Part shown: in pieces, positions 49,869-61,300 of the stretch
How the letters are laid out: each line of letters opens with the position of its first letter
Position numbering within the stretch: position 1 is the stretch's first letter
From: Cerioporus squamosus
Lineage: Eukaryota > Basidiomycota > Agaricomycetes > Polyporales > Polyporaceae
Direction: 5' to 3'
Length of the DNA stretch: 64,000 bases
Assembly (NCBI GenBank): GCA_022592435.1
Contig: JABYQS010000114.1
Coordinates: 62,001 to 126,000 of the forward strand
The notes under the pieces: model-generated
The model's input: the letters and a program-made list of their open reading frames with translations, nothing else
What the model was told of the DNA's origin: nothing
The model's database searches: none
Translations under genes and position numbers: made by a program

Positions 49869-50440
49869 CGTGGCTGTGTGGAGACTAGTCAAAGCCAGCT
49901 GGGAGACGCTAGAACTCGCGCTGCGTACCTCCAGCTATCGTCGTCCCGGCGTGAAACAGGTGGTCGTGGTCGGAGAGCAAGAGTACGGACTGGTGCAAGC
50001 GCTGGACAGCAAATGGCCGTATTTGGTAGCCCAGGCGCCCATGGGCTATACCATAAAAACCCACAGTGCCGACAAGGGTAGCCATAAGCGTGTCTCTGAC
50101 AAGGATTCGGGAGCGTGTACTCTGTAAGAGGGCTGGTATTAGGAGCCTGGATGCCCACGTACTATGTCTTGTTGTAGTGTCATCGTCATCCGTTCTGCAG
50201 CCGGCAGAACGGACGGGGAGAGACTAAACTGACCATGTTTTACTCCCTCCCGAATTGCACGAGTCCCCAGTCCCTCAGTCTGCGACTACCACTCGTACTT
50301 CTGGCCGATCAGCCCAAACTTCACCCTCCGGCGGCGCATATCACTGTCTGCGGAACCATCATGCGACTTATGCGAGCCTGCATATAGCGGTCCCCGTAGT
50401 CGCGCACGAGCTATATAGACGGAAGGGCATACAGAACACA
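49869..50440. other. Intergenic region between uS7m and MAK21
   Basis: About 570 bp holding the uS7m promoter and the MAK21 3' flank. No gene seen. Confidence 0.4.
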
Positions 50441-53400
50441 CTAGATGTTATCCTCGGGCCCATCATCGATGAGTTTCGCGTAGTCTTCGTAGCTCGCGAA
50501 CGTGGGCAAAGAGCGCAGCTTCTTGCGCTGTGCCTTCTTCCCGTCCTCGTCTCGTTTGCGCTTGCCGCCCTTCTTCGACGGCTCGGACGAGATCCCGCCC
50601 CACTCTTCCGCCTCGGCTTCACTCTCGCTGTCAGACCCGTCGTACTCGATGAGGCCCATAGGCACTTCGGCGTCGAGAGAAAGCAGGTCCTCTGCGTCCG
50701 ACTCTTCTGCGAGAGAGAACGCATCGCCGTCGTCTGCCTCGTTCTCGGCGTCAGAAGGTCCGTCCTCATCCTCGTCGGCATCGACCTCCGATGCGTCCTC
50801 TTCCGCGTCCTCGTCGAGATCTGAGGGGACGTCGTCGCTCTCGTCGCTGTCCTCCATGAGGTCCTCGTCTTCGAGCTCCGCCGGCATCGTGGCCTTCATC
50901 GCCTGAATGATGAGGGGTCAGACCTTGGAGCGAGAGGGACGCTAGGAGCAGGAACCTACCTTCCAGATCTCAGCCTCCTCTGCATCGCTGTCTTCTTCCT
51001 CATCCTCGTCCTCATCCTCAGCAGGAGCAGGCTTCTTGCCCTTACTGCTCAGGTCAAACCCACCGTCTTCACTCTCCGTTCCGCTCTCCCCGCGTTCCTC
51101 AACGTCCTCGGCTTGGTCCTCAGAAGCGCTTGCGTCCGCGCCAAACTCGGCATCCGAAGCCTCCTCCTCCTCCTCCTCCTCCTCCTCCTCGAGGTCCTCG
51201 TCCGACCCGTCCTCCCCGCCCTTCCTCCGCTTCGCGACCTTCGCGGCCTTCTGCCGCTCCTTCTCGCTCTTCCGGACAAAGTACGCGTGGAAGAACGCCT
51301 CGTCGACGGGCACGTCCTCCGCGCGGCGCTTCCAGAATCGCTCGTCGTTCACGGGCACCTCGCCCCCGTGCGCCGCCTCGCCCTTGACGAGCGTAACGCC
51401 GTGTGCGCTGCTAGCGTTGTCGAGCGACGGCTGCATCGCGGACGAGCCCTTGGGTTTTGGCTTCTTGGGGTTCTTGTACACGAACCGGTCGAGGAAGTGC
51501 GAGAGCGTGTTGATCGAGAGGTCGGGCGAACCGGTGATCGGCGAGGAGGTGAGCAGCTGGCGGGCGTGCAAGGAGATTGTGGGGTGATAGTGGTGCAGGA
51601 GAGGCAGCTGGCAAGTGATATGAGCGTGGGGCTGAAAGGCAACGCGCATATGCACTTACCAGCTCATACATCGGGGATGCAAAGGCATGCGCGTATTGTG
51701 GATCGCGTTTCCGAGGGTCGTACGCCGGCGCGGTAGGGGCGGGCGCTGCTTTTGATTTCGAGGTGCTGAGAAGTTGCTTGAGACCGGGTGTTACGTTGAA
51801 GAGCTGGACAACGCGATCAGTCACATGCGGGGGCATAGTGTGGGGCATGAGCAATACTCACTTCGCCGAGAAGATAAAGGCCTCCAGCGACGAACTCGAC
51901 GGCGCCACCGGCGCCCGCACCGCTGGCGAGCACCTGCACGAACCGTCGCACGAATGCCGCGACACGGGCAGTGTCATGGTCCGCTTTGAGAGCCTTGAAC
52001 ACCAGATTGAGGTATAGCGCCTGCTTGTTCGAGGTGCCAAGCCGAGGGTCGGTAAGGGACGCATACAGTGTGCGATAGAACCGGTCGCGGAGGGTTGTCG
52101 AGAACGCAGAACTCGAAGGCTGTGCGGACGAGGAAGCTTTTGACGAAGCAGGTGCAGAAAGCGTGGTCGATATCTGCAGGATGAGCGTCAGGGCCTGGAG
52201 CGAGATGTTGAATGTCGACGTGTGGGTGATCCGGAAGAGCGTGTCTATATGCTTCTGGAAGCTATGAGAATATAGTCAGTGCATGGTCGCGGCATGCAAG
52301 CAGAGATGTGTCAACATACACGGCTGAGCTGTCGCTGCTGAGGTGCATCTGCGCGAACGGAAGGGCGCGGTTCACGCCGGTGAGGATTGCCCCAATGAGT
52401 CGGGACGACGAATCCTCGACTTCCGCGAACCCTGCTTCACCCTTCACCTCCTTCCGCTTCTGCTTCTTGTCTTTGGGCTTGGGTGTGTCCTTGCCCTTGT
52501 CCTTGCCCTTGCCTTTCTTGTCCTTCGGCTGAGCAGGACCTTCGTCGTCGCTCTCGTCCTCGTCACGCTTGGAACCAAGAATCTCCTCGAACATCTCAAA
52601 GTACATGTCCACGAGCGTGCGTGCGACCGCCCGGTCCGCGGTGGTAGGCGTGAGGACGATCTGGTTCAGCGTGACGGCCGCATAGTACCACGCATGCGAG
52701 TTCCAGCGCGCGAGGCTGCCCTCACTCGCCTTGTCCTTGTCCTTGCTTGCAAGTTTGCCCTTGCTGGAGGATGAGTCGTCCGAGAAACGGATGTGCGAGT
52801 TGGTGGGCGTATCGGAGGATGGGGCGGCTTGAGCGGCGGTAGATGCGGGGAGGCGGAAGATGAGTGAACGGACTTCGCGGACAATTACACCTTTCATGGC
52901 AGGATGCGCCTGGAGTACTTGCAGGAGGTGGTATGATGCACGCGAGCACACAGACTTCTCCGTGTCGCCCTGCAGGTTGCCAAACACATGAGTATCGCGT
53001 GCGCAGTGATTTAAACTGCTGCGTGACGTACCAGCTTGTTCACGAGGAGCCGGAGCAGGTTCTGTTCCTGCTCTGGCTGCGAGCGGAGGAGGGTAGCGAG
53101 GAAAGCGAGCGTCTGCGTGCGGACGTACGGGAGAGGGTCGAGTGAGAAGGTCTCAAGGATCTGGAGCATGGAGAAGAAGTACTTCTTCAGCCAGTCCTCA
53201 AAGTACCAAATGAGCAGGTGAGAATCCGTCCTGTCCGGGTGCATTAACGGCTGGTCACGGAAGTACCTGCGCACTATGTGAGCAGAGCTGAAGCCGGGAC
53301 GAGTGGAACACGCACCTAAGCTTTCGCCCTGGTCCTCCACCGCCAACCCACCAATCCACCACACACCGCACGGCCTTCAAGCCTTCGTCCCTTCCACCCT

Positions 53401-53881
53401 TCGCACGTCCACGCTGTGCCATGCTGCGCAGACTCTCGAGCGCGGCGGTGTTGTGCACAGGGCTTGCTTGTACGAGCAAGGTGAGCGCACTCAGTCGGTC
53501 AGAGAGCGTACCCGTTGAGAGCACCGTCTTGAGGAAGTGTGCATCGGATGCGCTCTGTGCCGCGGAAGATGATGCATATTTCTCCGCGTCGGCAGAGAGC
53601 AGCGAGGAGGCGCGTTCAGTGAGGGACGAGAGCTGGGATGCAGTTGGTTGCGGGAGGTCAGGCTTTGCAGGGAGGGAAGGGACCGAGGTGTACCAGGTCG
53701 TAGAGGGATCGACTACGAAGCCTTTCATCGTGTACGTCACCTCAGGACGTGAGCTCAACGTCGGACACGCGAGCTCGACTAAGCTGATGAGCGCGGTGAG
53801 CAAAGCGGAGACTTGAGCCAAAAATCTCGATCGGCGCTCGCCATATTTTTCCAGGAAAGGAATACGAAGCGCCCCTATCAT
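50441..53881 (-). CDS. MAK21: MAK21 / NOC1 (CEBPZ), 60S ribosome biogenesis factor
   Basis: This nucleolar HEAT-type protein pairs with NOC2 on early 60S pre-ribosomes. The conserved part begins T-T-W-Y-T-S-V-P-S-L-P. It continues with G-T-L-S-D-R-L-S-A-L-T-L-L-V-Q, Y-F-E-D-W-L-K-K-Y-F-F-S-M-L-Q, D-P-L-P-Y-V-R-T-Q and C-S-R-A-S-Y-H-L-L-Q-V-L. The CBF/Mak21 domain has N-S-H-A-W-Y-Y-A-A-V-T-L-N-Q and S-R-L-I-G-A-I-L-T-G-V-N-R-A-L-P-F-A. The C-terminus is acidic, partly encoded by a (CTC)n tract, and ends in S-Y-E-D-Y-A-K-L-I-D at 50441. The first ATG at 53881 is doubtful: the usual Lys-rich N-terminal region is absent, and a retroposed insert sits just upstream. Confidence 0.88.
51161..51190. 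repeat. (CTC)n microsatellite coding for poly-Glu in MAK21
   Basis: Ten CTC triplets, read as GAG on the coding strand, make a run of Glu residues in the acidic linker of MAK21. Confidence 0.95.
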
Positions 53882-54010
53882 CCGCCTCAGCCTTTTTTTT
53901 TTTTTTTTTTTTTGGATCTACGGGTATACATTGTAGTGTCTACACTACCGCTATAGTACACGCAGTGCTTCTACAGCCGTCTGCTGGTCCACGCAGGATC
54001 CGCCTCAGCC
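53880..54010. repeat. 13-bp direct repeat (target-site duplication) flanking a retroposed insert
   Basis: ATCCGCCTCAGCC occurs at 53880-53892 and again at 53998-54010, bracketing the poly(T) insert. The flanking bases beyond the 13 differ. Confidence 0.85.
53893..53997 (-). mobile_element. 105-bp retroposed element with 21-nt poly(A) tail, non-autonomous
   Basis: On the minus strand the insert runs about 84 nt and ends in 21 A residues directly against the downstream 13-bp duplication. A 3' poly(A) plus target-site duplication is the signature of target-primed reverse transcription by a LINE-type machinery. The body shows no tRNA A/B boxes and no similarity I can see elsewhere in the window. 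It could be a short SINE, a 5'-truncated LINE or an mRNA 3'-end retrocopy. Confidence 0.75.
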
Positions 54011-54248
54011 ATTGACAGCCAGGATGGAGCCCGTCTGCTGTACAAGTCAGAGGTGGAACATATCATCTAGGAGCAATCCAAAAGAAGGAGCAGAAAGCGA
54101 ATCCAACGTTGAGGTACACTGTATAGGTGCAGCCAGTCAAGTGTCCACAATGGTCCGCGCCAGCATGCCGCTGAGTGATACAAGGCTCAAGATGGCTGAA
54201 GTCCTGGTTCGTTCCTGCTACGTACTAGTACATGCAACATCATCACGT
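54011..54248. other. Flank between the retroposed insert and PRE4
   Basis: About 240 bp. It may hold the lost or displaced 5' part of MAK21 and the PRE4 3' UTR. A minus-strand ATG occurs at the edge of the duplication but leads to a stop inside the insert. Confidence 0.3.
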
Positions 54249-55392
54249 CTACTGCGTCTGAGCACCATATCCACGAATGCCCTCCGCGAAACTCCACTCA
54301 GTCTCGAGCTGGATCTGGTCGGAGATATTCACGCCTGCCGCCGATACAGTTGCGATTTGGTACTATAAAGGTTGAGAGGTGCATCAGCATCGCGTACCAG
54401 TTGGACACGTGGAAGTGGGGAGGGATGGCGGAGGCAAAGAAGGAGAGGCGCACCTTGTCCAAACTGCGCGCATCCCTGTAGAAGAGCACACGCATGCACT
54501 CGTGAAGGATCTTCTTGGCGTTCTCCTCCGTGAGCTGATCTTGCTTGCCGTCGACAGCGGCGCGGAGGAGTGGAATGGCGATGTACGCGCCGTACCCCGT
54601 CGCGATGGAGGGCGCCGAGTACGTGGTGCCCAGCAAATCGACATAACCGAGGAAGCTGTGGCCCGGGACAAGGTCAGCAGAGATCTCGAAGAGACAAGCA
54701 GAGTGGGGGATGTTTGCAGCAGTGTGCGGTGTGGCTCACGTACCGTTTCCCATCCCGGAAGCCACCCACAAGAAGAGAGTTCCACAAGGGATTGATCTTG
54801 CTTCGACGCGCGTACATCACCCTCGACAGATACTCATGCACCTCTGCAGGACCGAGATCGTGGCCATCCCCATGCGTGAACTCGTCCGTCACAAGGTCGT
54901 CGAGGAGGGACTGGATAGCTTGGAAGTCGGACATGTCGCCGGAGGCCCCGATGACGGTTGAGGTGCCGACTGGGTGTAGACGTCGGATGTCCTTGAAGCG
55001 TGCAAGAGAGCCGTAGGATGCTGCATACGGCGGAATGGAACATGCATGAGGATAGGGACGGGGCATTGAGCAGGAGAAAGGATGACGTACCGAGGTTGTC
55101 TGCGGCCATCATGATTCCGTCCTTATACTGGATGGCGAGCACGGATGTACCTGTCACAATCGGTTGCCTTACAAGCACTCAGTACGTTGAGCTAGTCAGA
55201 GGCGTAAGTACACTTACTGTGTGTGTTGTACACCCTCAGCGAATGTGTCCTTCACAGGTGCGCGTTGGTGGATGGGATATGTACCATATGGGTCGAAAGC
55301 ATCGTTACGCTGGAGATTGTCAGACAATGCGCAGGACTTCAGAAGTGCCTAAGACATACAGGGCGGCCCCAGTTCGTCGGAAAGTGGTCCAT
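54249..55392 (-). CDS. PRE4: 20S proteasome subunit beta-7 (PRE4 / PSMB4)
   Basis: A non-catalytic beta subunit of the 20S core. The ATG at 55392 gives M-D-H-F-P-T-N-W-G-R-P. An intron joins R-N-D-A-F-D-P-Y-G-T-Y-P-I-H, which belongs to the propeptide. The mature part begins near R-Q-P-I-V-T-G-T-S-V-L-A-I-Q-Y-K-D-G, followed by A-A-D-N-L and, across an intron, A-S-Y-G-S-L-A-R-F-K-D-I. Next come G-A-S-G-D-M-S-D-F-Q and Y-L-S-R-V-M-Y-A-R-R-S-K-I-N-P-L-W-N. The last exons give A-T-G-Y-G-A-Y-I-A-I-P-L-L and end in G-Y-G-A-Q-T-Q at 54249. Length and order fit PRE4, and no frame break was seen. Confidence 0.92.
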
Positions 55393-55931
55393 TGCTGTCG
55401 AGGTACGGAGCAGAGGTAGGTGTGGACGCGTCCTACCGCACCGTACGCGCGTCGTGCATAGCTCGGGCACGTGATCAGCATGAGACGCTCGTCAAGTGAG
55501 TCTGTGAAGTATACTACTACTACTAAACTTCAGTACGAGCGAGTCGAGTCAGGTCGAGTTCCTCTATCACCTCTACTCTGTACAGTTTGCAGTGGACTAC
55601 CTGCTCGAACACATTCCTGGACTCAGCGGAAGGTAGGACTATGCACACGTGAAGCGCGCCCAATCGCCAACTTGAATGACTACAAGCTGATTGTACCTAC
55701 GTACGAGAGCAGACTGTGCCCAAATTATTTATGCTGTATTGAACGAACCATAGGTAGAGCACTATCATACGCTTGCGACTCGCGATGGAGTCAGTGCTAG
55801 AGTCAGGTATATGGGAAAGTAAGTAGCGTGGGCGCTTCACTCTGAACATAACGTCGCGCGCATTTGGACTTGTTCTGACTCGTCGAGCTCCTCCGACTCC
55901 GACTCCTCTCTCCCACCACCAAAAGCCAACC
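55393..55931. other. Divergent promoter region between PRE4 and OTC
   Basis: 539 bp between divergent starts with no coding signal. It holds four TGACTC/GAGTCA cores listed separately, three of them within 145 bp of the OTC start. Confidence 0.5.
55546..55881. promoter_or_regulatory. Four Gcn4/CPC1-type TGACTC cores upstream of OTC
   Basis: Cores are at 55546-55551, 55788-55793, 55800-55805 (all as GAGTCA) and 55876-55881 (TGACTC), the last 51 nt before the ATG. The full TGACTCA heptamer is not present in any. OTC is a known general-control target in other fungi. Binding is inferred. Confidence 0.5.
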
Positions 55932-57992
55932 ATGGCCTCCGCCACGTCCAAGGTGCCTCATCTTATGACCCTAGCGGACCTCAGCCCGGGTCAGATTCAG
56001 CGAATTATCGCACACTCGTATTACCTCAAACGCACCTCCTTGCCATGGCTTCAACCCCAGGTCCGCCTGGGCAACGGCAAGATTTCGACGGCGAAGCTCC
56101 GGATGCCCTCGCAGTCGCTGTTCAACAAATCTGTTGCACTCCTGTTCAACAAGCGCAGCACTCGGACGAGAGTCGCCGCGGAAACCGCCGCACTTCTGCT
56201 GGGCGGGCAGACGCTCTTCCTGGGCAAGGAGGACATCCAGATTGGAGTCAACGAGACCGTGCGCGACTCGGCGCGGGTTATCGGAGGCATGTGCCAGGGC
56301 ATCTTTGCACGGGTGGGCGCACACGAGGAGATAGAGGTCCGTGCCCCGACGTGTCGACAACTACTCTCTACCATGCACGAGCTGACTGCGTCGTAGGAAC
56401 TTGCGCGATACTCGCCCGTGCCCGTGATGAACGCGCTCTCGTCGCTCTGGCACCCCACGCAAGTGCTCGCGGATATCCTCACCCTGCACGAGCACGCGTA
56501 CCTATTCGATTCGTCGGTGCCCGAGGAGGTCGAGCTGCACCCGTACACCCAGCGGCACCGCCCGCTCGCGCCCCTGCGCCCGCTCACGGTCGCATACGTC
56601 GGCGACTCGGCGAACGTGCTCCACGACATGCTCGTTGCTTATCCGCGGTTGGGCCACAAGGTGCGCGTGGCGTGTCCCGAGAACGACAAGTACCGTCCAC
56701 CGAAGGCTGTTTGGGACCGCGTCGTTGAACTTGGGTGTGACAAGGAGATCCTGGTGACGAAGGACCCGCGGGAGGCGGTTCACGGCGCGGACTTGGTCGT
56801 AACCGATACTTGGTGAGTGGTCTGATTGAAGTTGCGACCAGAATCGAAGGCTCGGGATGGCTGGAGCTCTGCTCTTCTGCCTGTTCCGCTGCCATCAAGT
56901 ATGGTGTCCCCGCTCAGTGCACTTCCTCACCCTTCGAAACGCTCGAGAAGGATTGTCGGAAGGAGGAAAGGAGCTTAGAACGAGACATGCTCATAGGGGA
57001 CGCTGAGACGCGTGTTCGGCATAAAGGCATCTTGACGGGGAACCGGTACGCGCCGGATAGTTCGTTCGTCCCTACCGCCATCACACTGAGCCATCCGCCC
57101 GCCAAGTCGCCGGCCAGTGCCTTACCAACGTCTGCCTCGTTGTACGCGCCCGTCGCTGGATGCCGCTGCGTAGCAGACGTTGCGTAATGCGGACGGACAA
57201 CCACAAAAAAGTCACAATAACTCTTCAGGTGCATTCTATGACCCTTGTGCCTCGTCGCACCATCTCTCTTACCTTCGCACCTTGATCGCTGTCGCCCTTG
57301 CCCGGTGTTGTGCGAGCGGAATGCAGTCAAAGGGGCATTTAGTTGGCCAGATCGTGCGTTCTTCATTACTCCCCTGCCTGCACTTAAAGCCTTGGTTTCA
57401 TGTACCTCCAAGGGCTTCCTCGACTGCTAGCCATGCTGCACCGTCGGATTTGCACCGTCGACATTGCGGCATGCCATGCTATCGTTAGTCAGAAGGCAGC
57501 GCGGGGCCAACCTAGCATCTCCTGAGGACCTTGGAAAGATCGTTGTGCATCCAGAAAGACGGGTATAGTCCCAGATTGCTGACGACGTCGACAGGATATC
57601 AATGGGCCAGGAGGCGGAGAAGGAGCAGCGGCTGAAGGACTTCGAGGGCTACCAGGTCACCGAGCAGCTGTGCCGGGATGGCGGGGCGAACCCGGACTGG
57701 AAGTTCATGCACTGTCTGCCTCGGAAGCAGCAGGAAGTGGACGACGAGGTGAGTGCGCATCTCCATTCCGCGCAATTCAGATGTGTTGATCCGGAGCATG
57801 TGTTTGCAGGTGTTCTACGGGCCGCGGTCGCTGGTGTTCCAGGTGTCGGACAACCGCAAGTGGACGATCATGGCGATGTTCGAGTAAGTATCTCGCATGT
57901 CCCCGATATACGCAGGGCTGATCTCGTCTCTGGAACAGTCTGCTGTTCGGGAAGTGGAATCTCTTGGACCGGGAGCGGGAGGAGACGGATTA
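55932..57992 (+). CDS. Ornithine carbamoyltransferase
   Basis: OTC makes citrulline from ornithine and carbamoyl phosphate in arginine synthesis. The ATG at 55932 gives [20 protein letters not shown]. The carbamoyl-phosphate site reads F-N-K-R-S-T-R-T-R, then [32 protein letters not shown] and H-C-L-P-R-K. The signature S-M-G-Q-E comes after a long intron (56815-57594, about 780 nt) that joins D-T-W to I-S-M-G-Q-E. The last exons give V-F-Y-G-P-R-S-L and L-L-F-G-K-W-N-L-L and stop at 57992. No clear mitochondrial presequence precedes the domain. The gene is probably single-copy and intact. Confidence 0.93.
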
Positions 57993-58374
57993 ACTGGGGC
58001 CGTTTGTGTGGGCTTCGCGTGCGATAGGGCGTGGCCCGAGGCACGTTCTGGCGTAGCTACCGTACATAGCGTAATCTGCGAAATAATGCCGACTGCGACG
58101 ATCTTGCTTAGAACTGTCTGTGCGGGATCGTCCTGGCTGGGAGAGGGTATGTCGGGCCGTATGTTGGCGGAGAGATGCCGTGTTTGGCTAGCGCGGGCCA
58201 GGCTGAGGGTATGACGTTACTAGAGTGTTCCTTGATTATTGCGGGGGTTTCCCCAGACGCGCCCCACCGTCTTCTCCTCCTCCCTCCGCGTCGCCTCTCT
58301 CTTCCCCACATCTCCTCGCGCCCACCGCCAGCGACGACTCCGACAACGACGACGACGAACGACTCCTCCGCGAC
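57993..58374. other. Short region between OTC and glycogen synthase
   Basis: About 380 bp holding the OTC 3' flank and the glycogen synthase 5' region. An in-frame upstream extension exists but lacks conservation, so I start the synthase at 58375. Confidence 0.4.
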
Positions 58375-61300
58375 ATGTCAGAGATAAAGCGCGACGTCCG
58401 CAACCCCCTCCTCTTCGAGTGCGCATGGGAGGTCGCCAACAAGGTCGGCGGTATCTACACCGTCATCAAGACCAAGGTCCCCGTCACCGTCTCTGAGTTC
58501 GGCGACCGCTACACCCTCATAGGCCCGCTCTCCTACAAGACCGCGCCCATGGAGGTCGAGGCCCAGGAGCCCACCGACCCCCACCTCGCCGCCACCCTCG
58601 ATGTGATGCGCCAGGCCGGTGTCAAAATCCTCTACGGACGCTGGCTCATCGAGGGCGCGCCCAACGTCCTTCTATTTGACACCGGCAGCCAGTACTCTCG
58701 CCTTGACGAGTGGAAGGGCGATCTCTGGAACCTCGCAGGTATCCCAACCCCGCCTAATGACCACGAAACCAACGAGACCATCGTTTTCGGCTACATCGTC
58801 GCCTGGTTCCTCGGCGAGGTGCGTCGCGATTTCTCTCCCTTTCCAGAGCATCCTCTGCTCGGATCTACGCGCCTGCGTGGGTGCCAGTCTGCCTCGAGTC
58901 ACCTCAACCCTGCGCTCGGAACATACGCGTCTCGCGGCAGGCATACCCGCGTTTTGGACGGGCGAAAAGGCACCACATATACGCCGCTTTCCGACTCTAA
59001 CCTGGCCGAAAGGTAACCTCGCCCGGCGACTTTTCGCCCATAGTCATGCCTTTTGTCCCGTCCGAAACGCCGCGATGCCTGCCGTCTCTTGGCGTGAGGA
59101 TCCCCGCCACTTACGCAGAGTGCATCTACGCATAAGGCAACGGCGACTTGAATTCCACCCTTCCCCGCGCTCATCTCCTTCGAGGCGTTCGCGCACAATG
59201 GTTCGATAGCTGCGGGTTTCCCGTATCGTGCCCACGGGACGCACGTGAACACCCGCTGCTTCTCGCGCCCTGTCTCTTTGGCACCCAAGCTCAGGCGCGA
59301 CGAGCAGAGATGTGAACGCGCTCTATGCATCTCGCGTCTTCTTGTACGTCTTCATGAGGTTCGCTGACATGTTTCCATCCCCACAGTATGTGGCGCGCCA
59401 ACTGGAGAAGGCCGTGATCGCCCACTTCCACGAGTGGCAGGCCGGCCTTGCCATCCCTCTCTGCCGCAAACGCCATGTCGACGTCACCACCGTCTTCACG
59501 ACTCACGCGACCTTGCTCGGCCGGTACTTGTGCGCTGGCTCTGTGGACTTTTACAACAATCTGCAGTACTTCGACGTTGATCACGAGGCCGGCAAGCGTG
59601 GTATCTACCACAGATACTGCATAGAGCGCTCTTCCGCGCACTGTGCGGACGTGTTCACGACCGTCTCGCATATCACGGCGTACGAGAGCGAGCACTTGCT
59701 GAAGCGCAAACCCGATGGCGTCCTGCCGAACGGTCTCAACGTGGTCAAGTTCCAGGCAATGCACGAATTCCAGAATCTGCACTCGACAGCCAAGGCGAAG
59801 ATCAATGACTTCATTCGCGGGCACTTCTATGGTCACTATGACTTCGACTTGGACAACACATTATATGTGCGCATACTGTATCTCCACTGAGTCCCTCTGC
59901 TGATCACCAGGCTAGATGTTCACCGCTGGTCGTTACGAGTACCGCAACAAGGGTGTGGACATGTTCATCGAGTCGCTAGCGCGTACGTAGACCCAGACCA
60001 CCCTTCCAGTCGAGCGCTCACCGACGTCGTTCTAGGCCTGAACTACCGTCTGAAGAAGGCAGGCTCGAAGGTCACGGTCGTCGCATTCATCATTATGCCC
60101 GCATCGACGCACTCGTATACTGTCGACGCGCTGAAGGGACAGGCTGTTACGAAGCAGCTCCGGGACACCGTCACTGAGATTCAGAACCGTATCGGTGCGC
60201 GCCTCTTCGAGCACGCCATGAGCTCAAATGGGTACGTCTGGATCTTCCTTGTTATGTCTACTGAGTGCTTACCCTGGTAGTGAGCACGCAACGCTTCCAA
60301 CGCCGGATGACCTTCTGTCCGACGAGGACAAGGTTCTGCTCAAGCGGCGCATCTTCGCTCTCAAGCGGAATGCCCTTCCCCCGGTGACGACCCACAACAT
60401 GGCCGACGATCTGAACGACCCTATCCTCAATCAGATTCGTCGCGTGCAGCTCTTCAACAACTCATCCGACCGTGTCAAGGTGATATTCCACCCCGACTTC
60501 TTGAACAGCAACAACCCGATTCTGGGCATGGACTACGAGGAGTTTGTACGCGGATGCCATCTGGGCGTCTTCCCGAGTTACTATGAGCCATGGGGGTACA
60601 CTCCTGCGGAGTGCACGGTCGTAAGTCATCATGTTCAGCTGCCGATGATCTTCCATGACGAACGTGGGATGGGCAGATGGGCATTCCCTCCGTAACCACG
60701 AACCTGTCCGGATTCGGCTGCTTCTTGCAAGACCTGATCGAGCGACCGCAAGACGAAGGCTGCTACATCGTCGACCGCCGCTCACAGTCCGTTGAAGACT
60801 CCGTCAACCAGCTCACGGACCACATGTTCTCGTTCTGCTCCAAGACTCGTCGGCAGCGCATCAACCAGCGCAACCGTGTCGAGCGTCTGAGCCCGCTCCT
60901 CGACTGGAAGAACCTAGGTATTGAGTACTCGAAGGCACGCCAACTAGCCCTTCGGCGCGCGTACCCTGACGCTTTCTACGGCCCTGGCGGCGAGGGCGAG
61001 GAGGAGGAGTTCGACTTCGGCATGGAGCGGATGACGCTGCCCATTAGCGTCCCTGCGAGCCCGCGGTTCAGGATGTCGGGCATCGCAACCCCAGGAGACC
61101 TTGGCACGCTCACCGAGGAGGTACGTCTTGGCTATTTACCATTTACTCCGTGGAGGTACTTGTGGACTTTCTGACGTTTTCGGTTCCGTGGTAGATGCAA
61201 GCCCTCGGCACGAGCGATTACCGTGGGATGCAGTGGCCGTCACAGGACGACGAGGAGGAGGGCTACCCGTTCCCGCTGGTGATGAAGGTGCGCTCGCGCG

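Noticed and set aside
49053..50127. 342-codon and 224-codon plus-strand frames
   Set aside because: They lie antisense to the uS7m gene, whose S7 motifs are unambiguous on the minus strand.
54000..54070. Reading the ATG at the duplicated site as the true MAK21 start
   Set aside because: From that ATG the frame ends inside the insert, and the pre-insertion frame does not match MAK21 without an unseen intron.
56045..56728. 227-codon plus-strand frame overlapping OTC
   Set aside because: It is the +1 frame of the OTC exons. The OTC frame carries S-T-R-T-R and H-P-T-Q.
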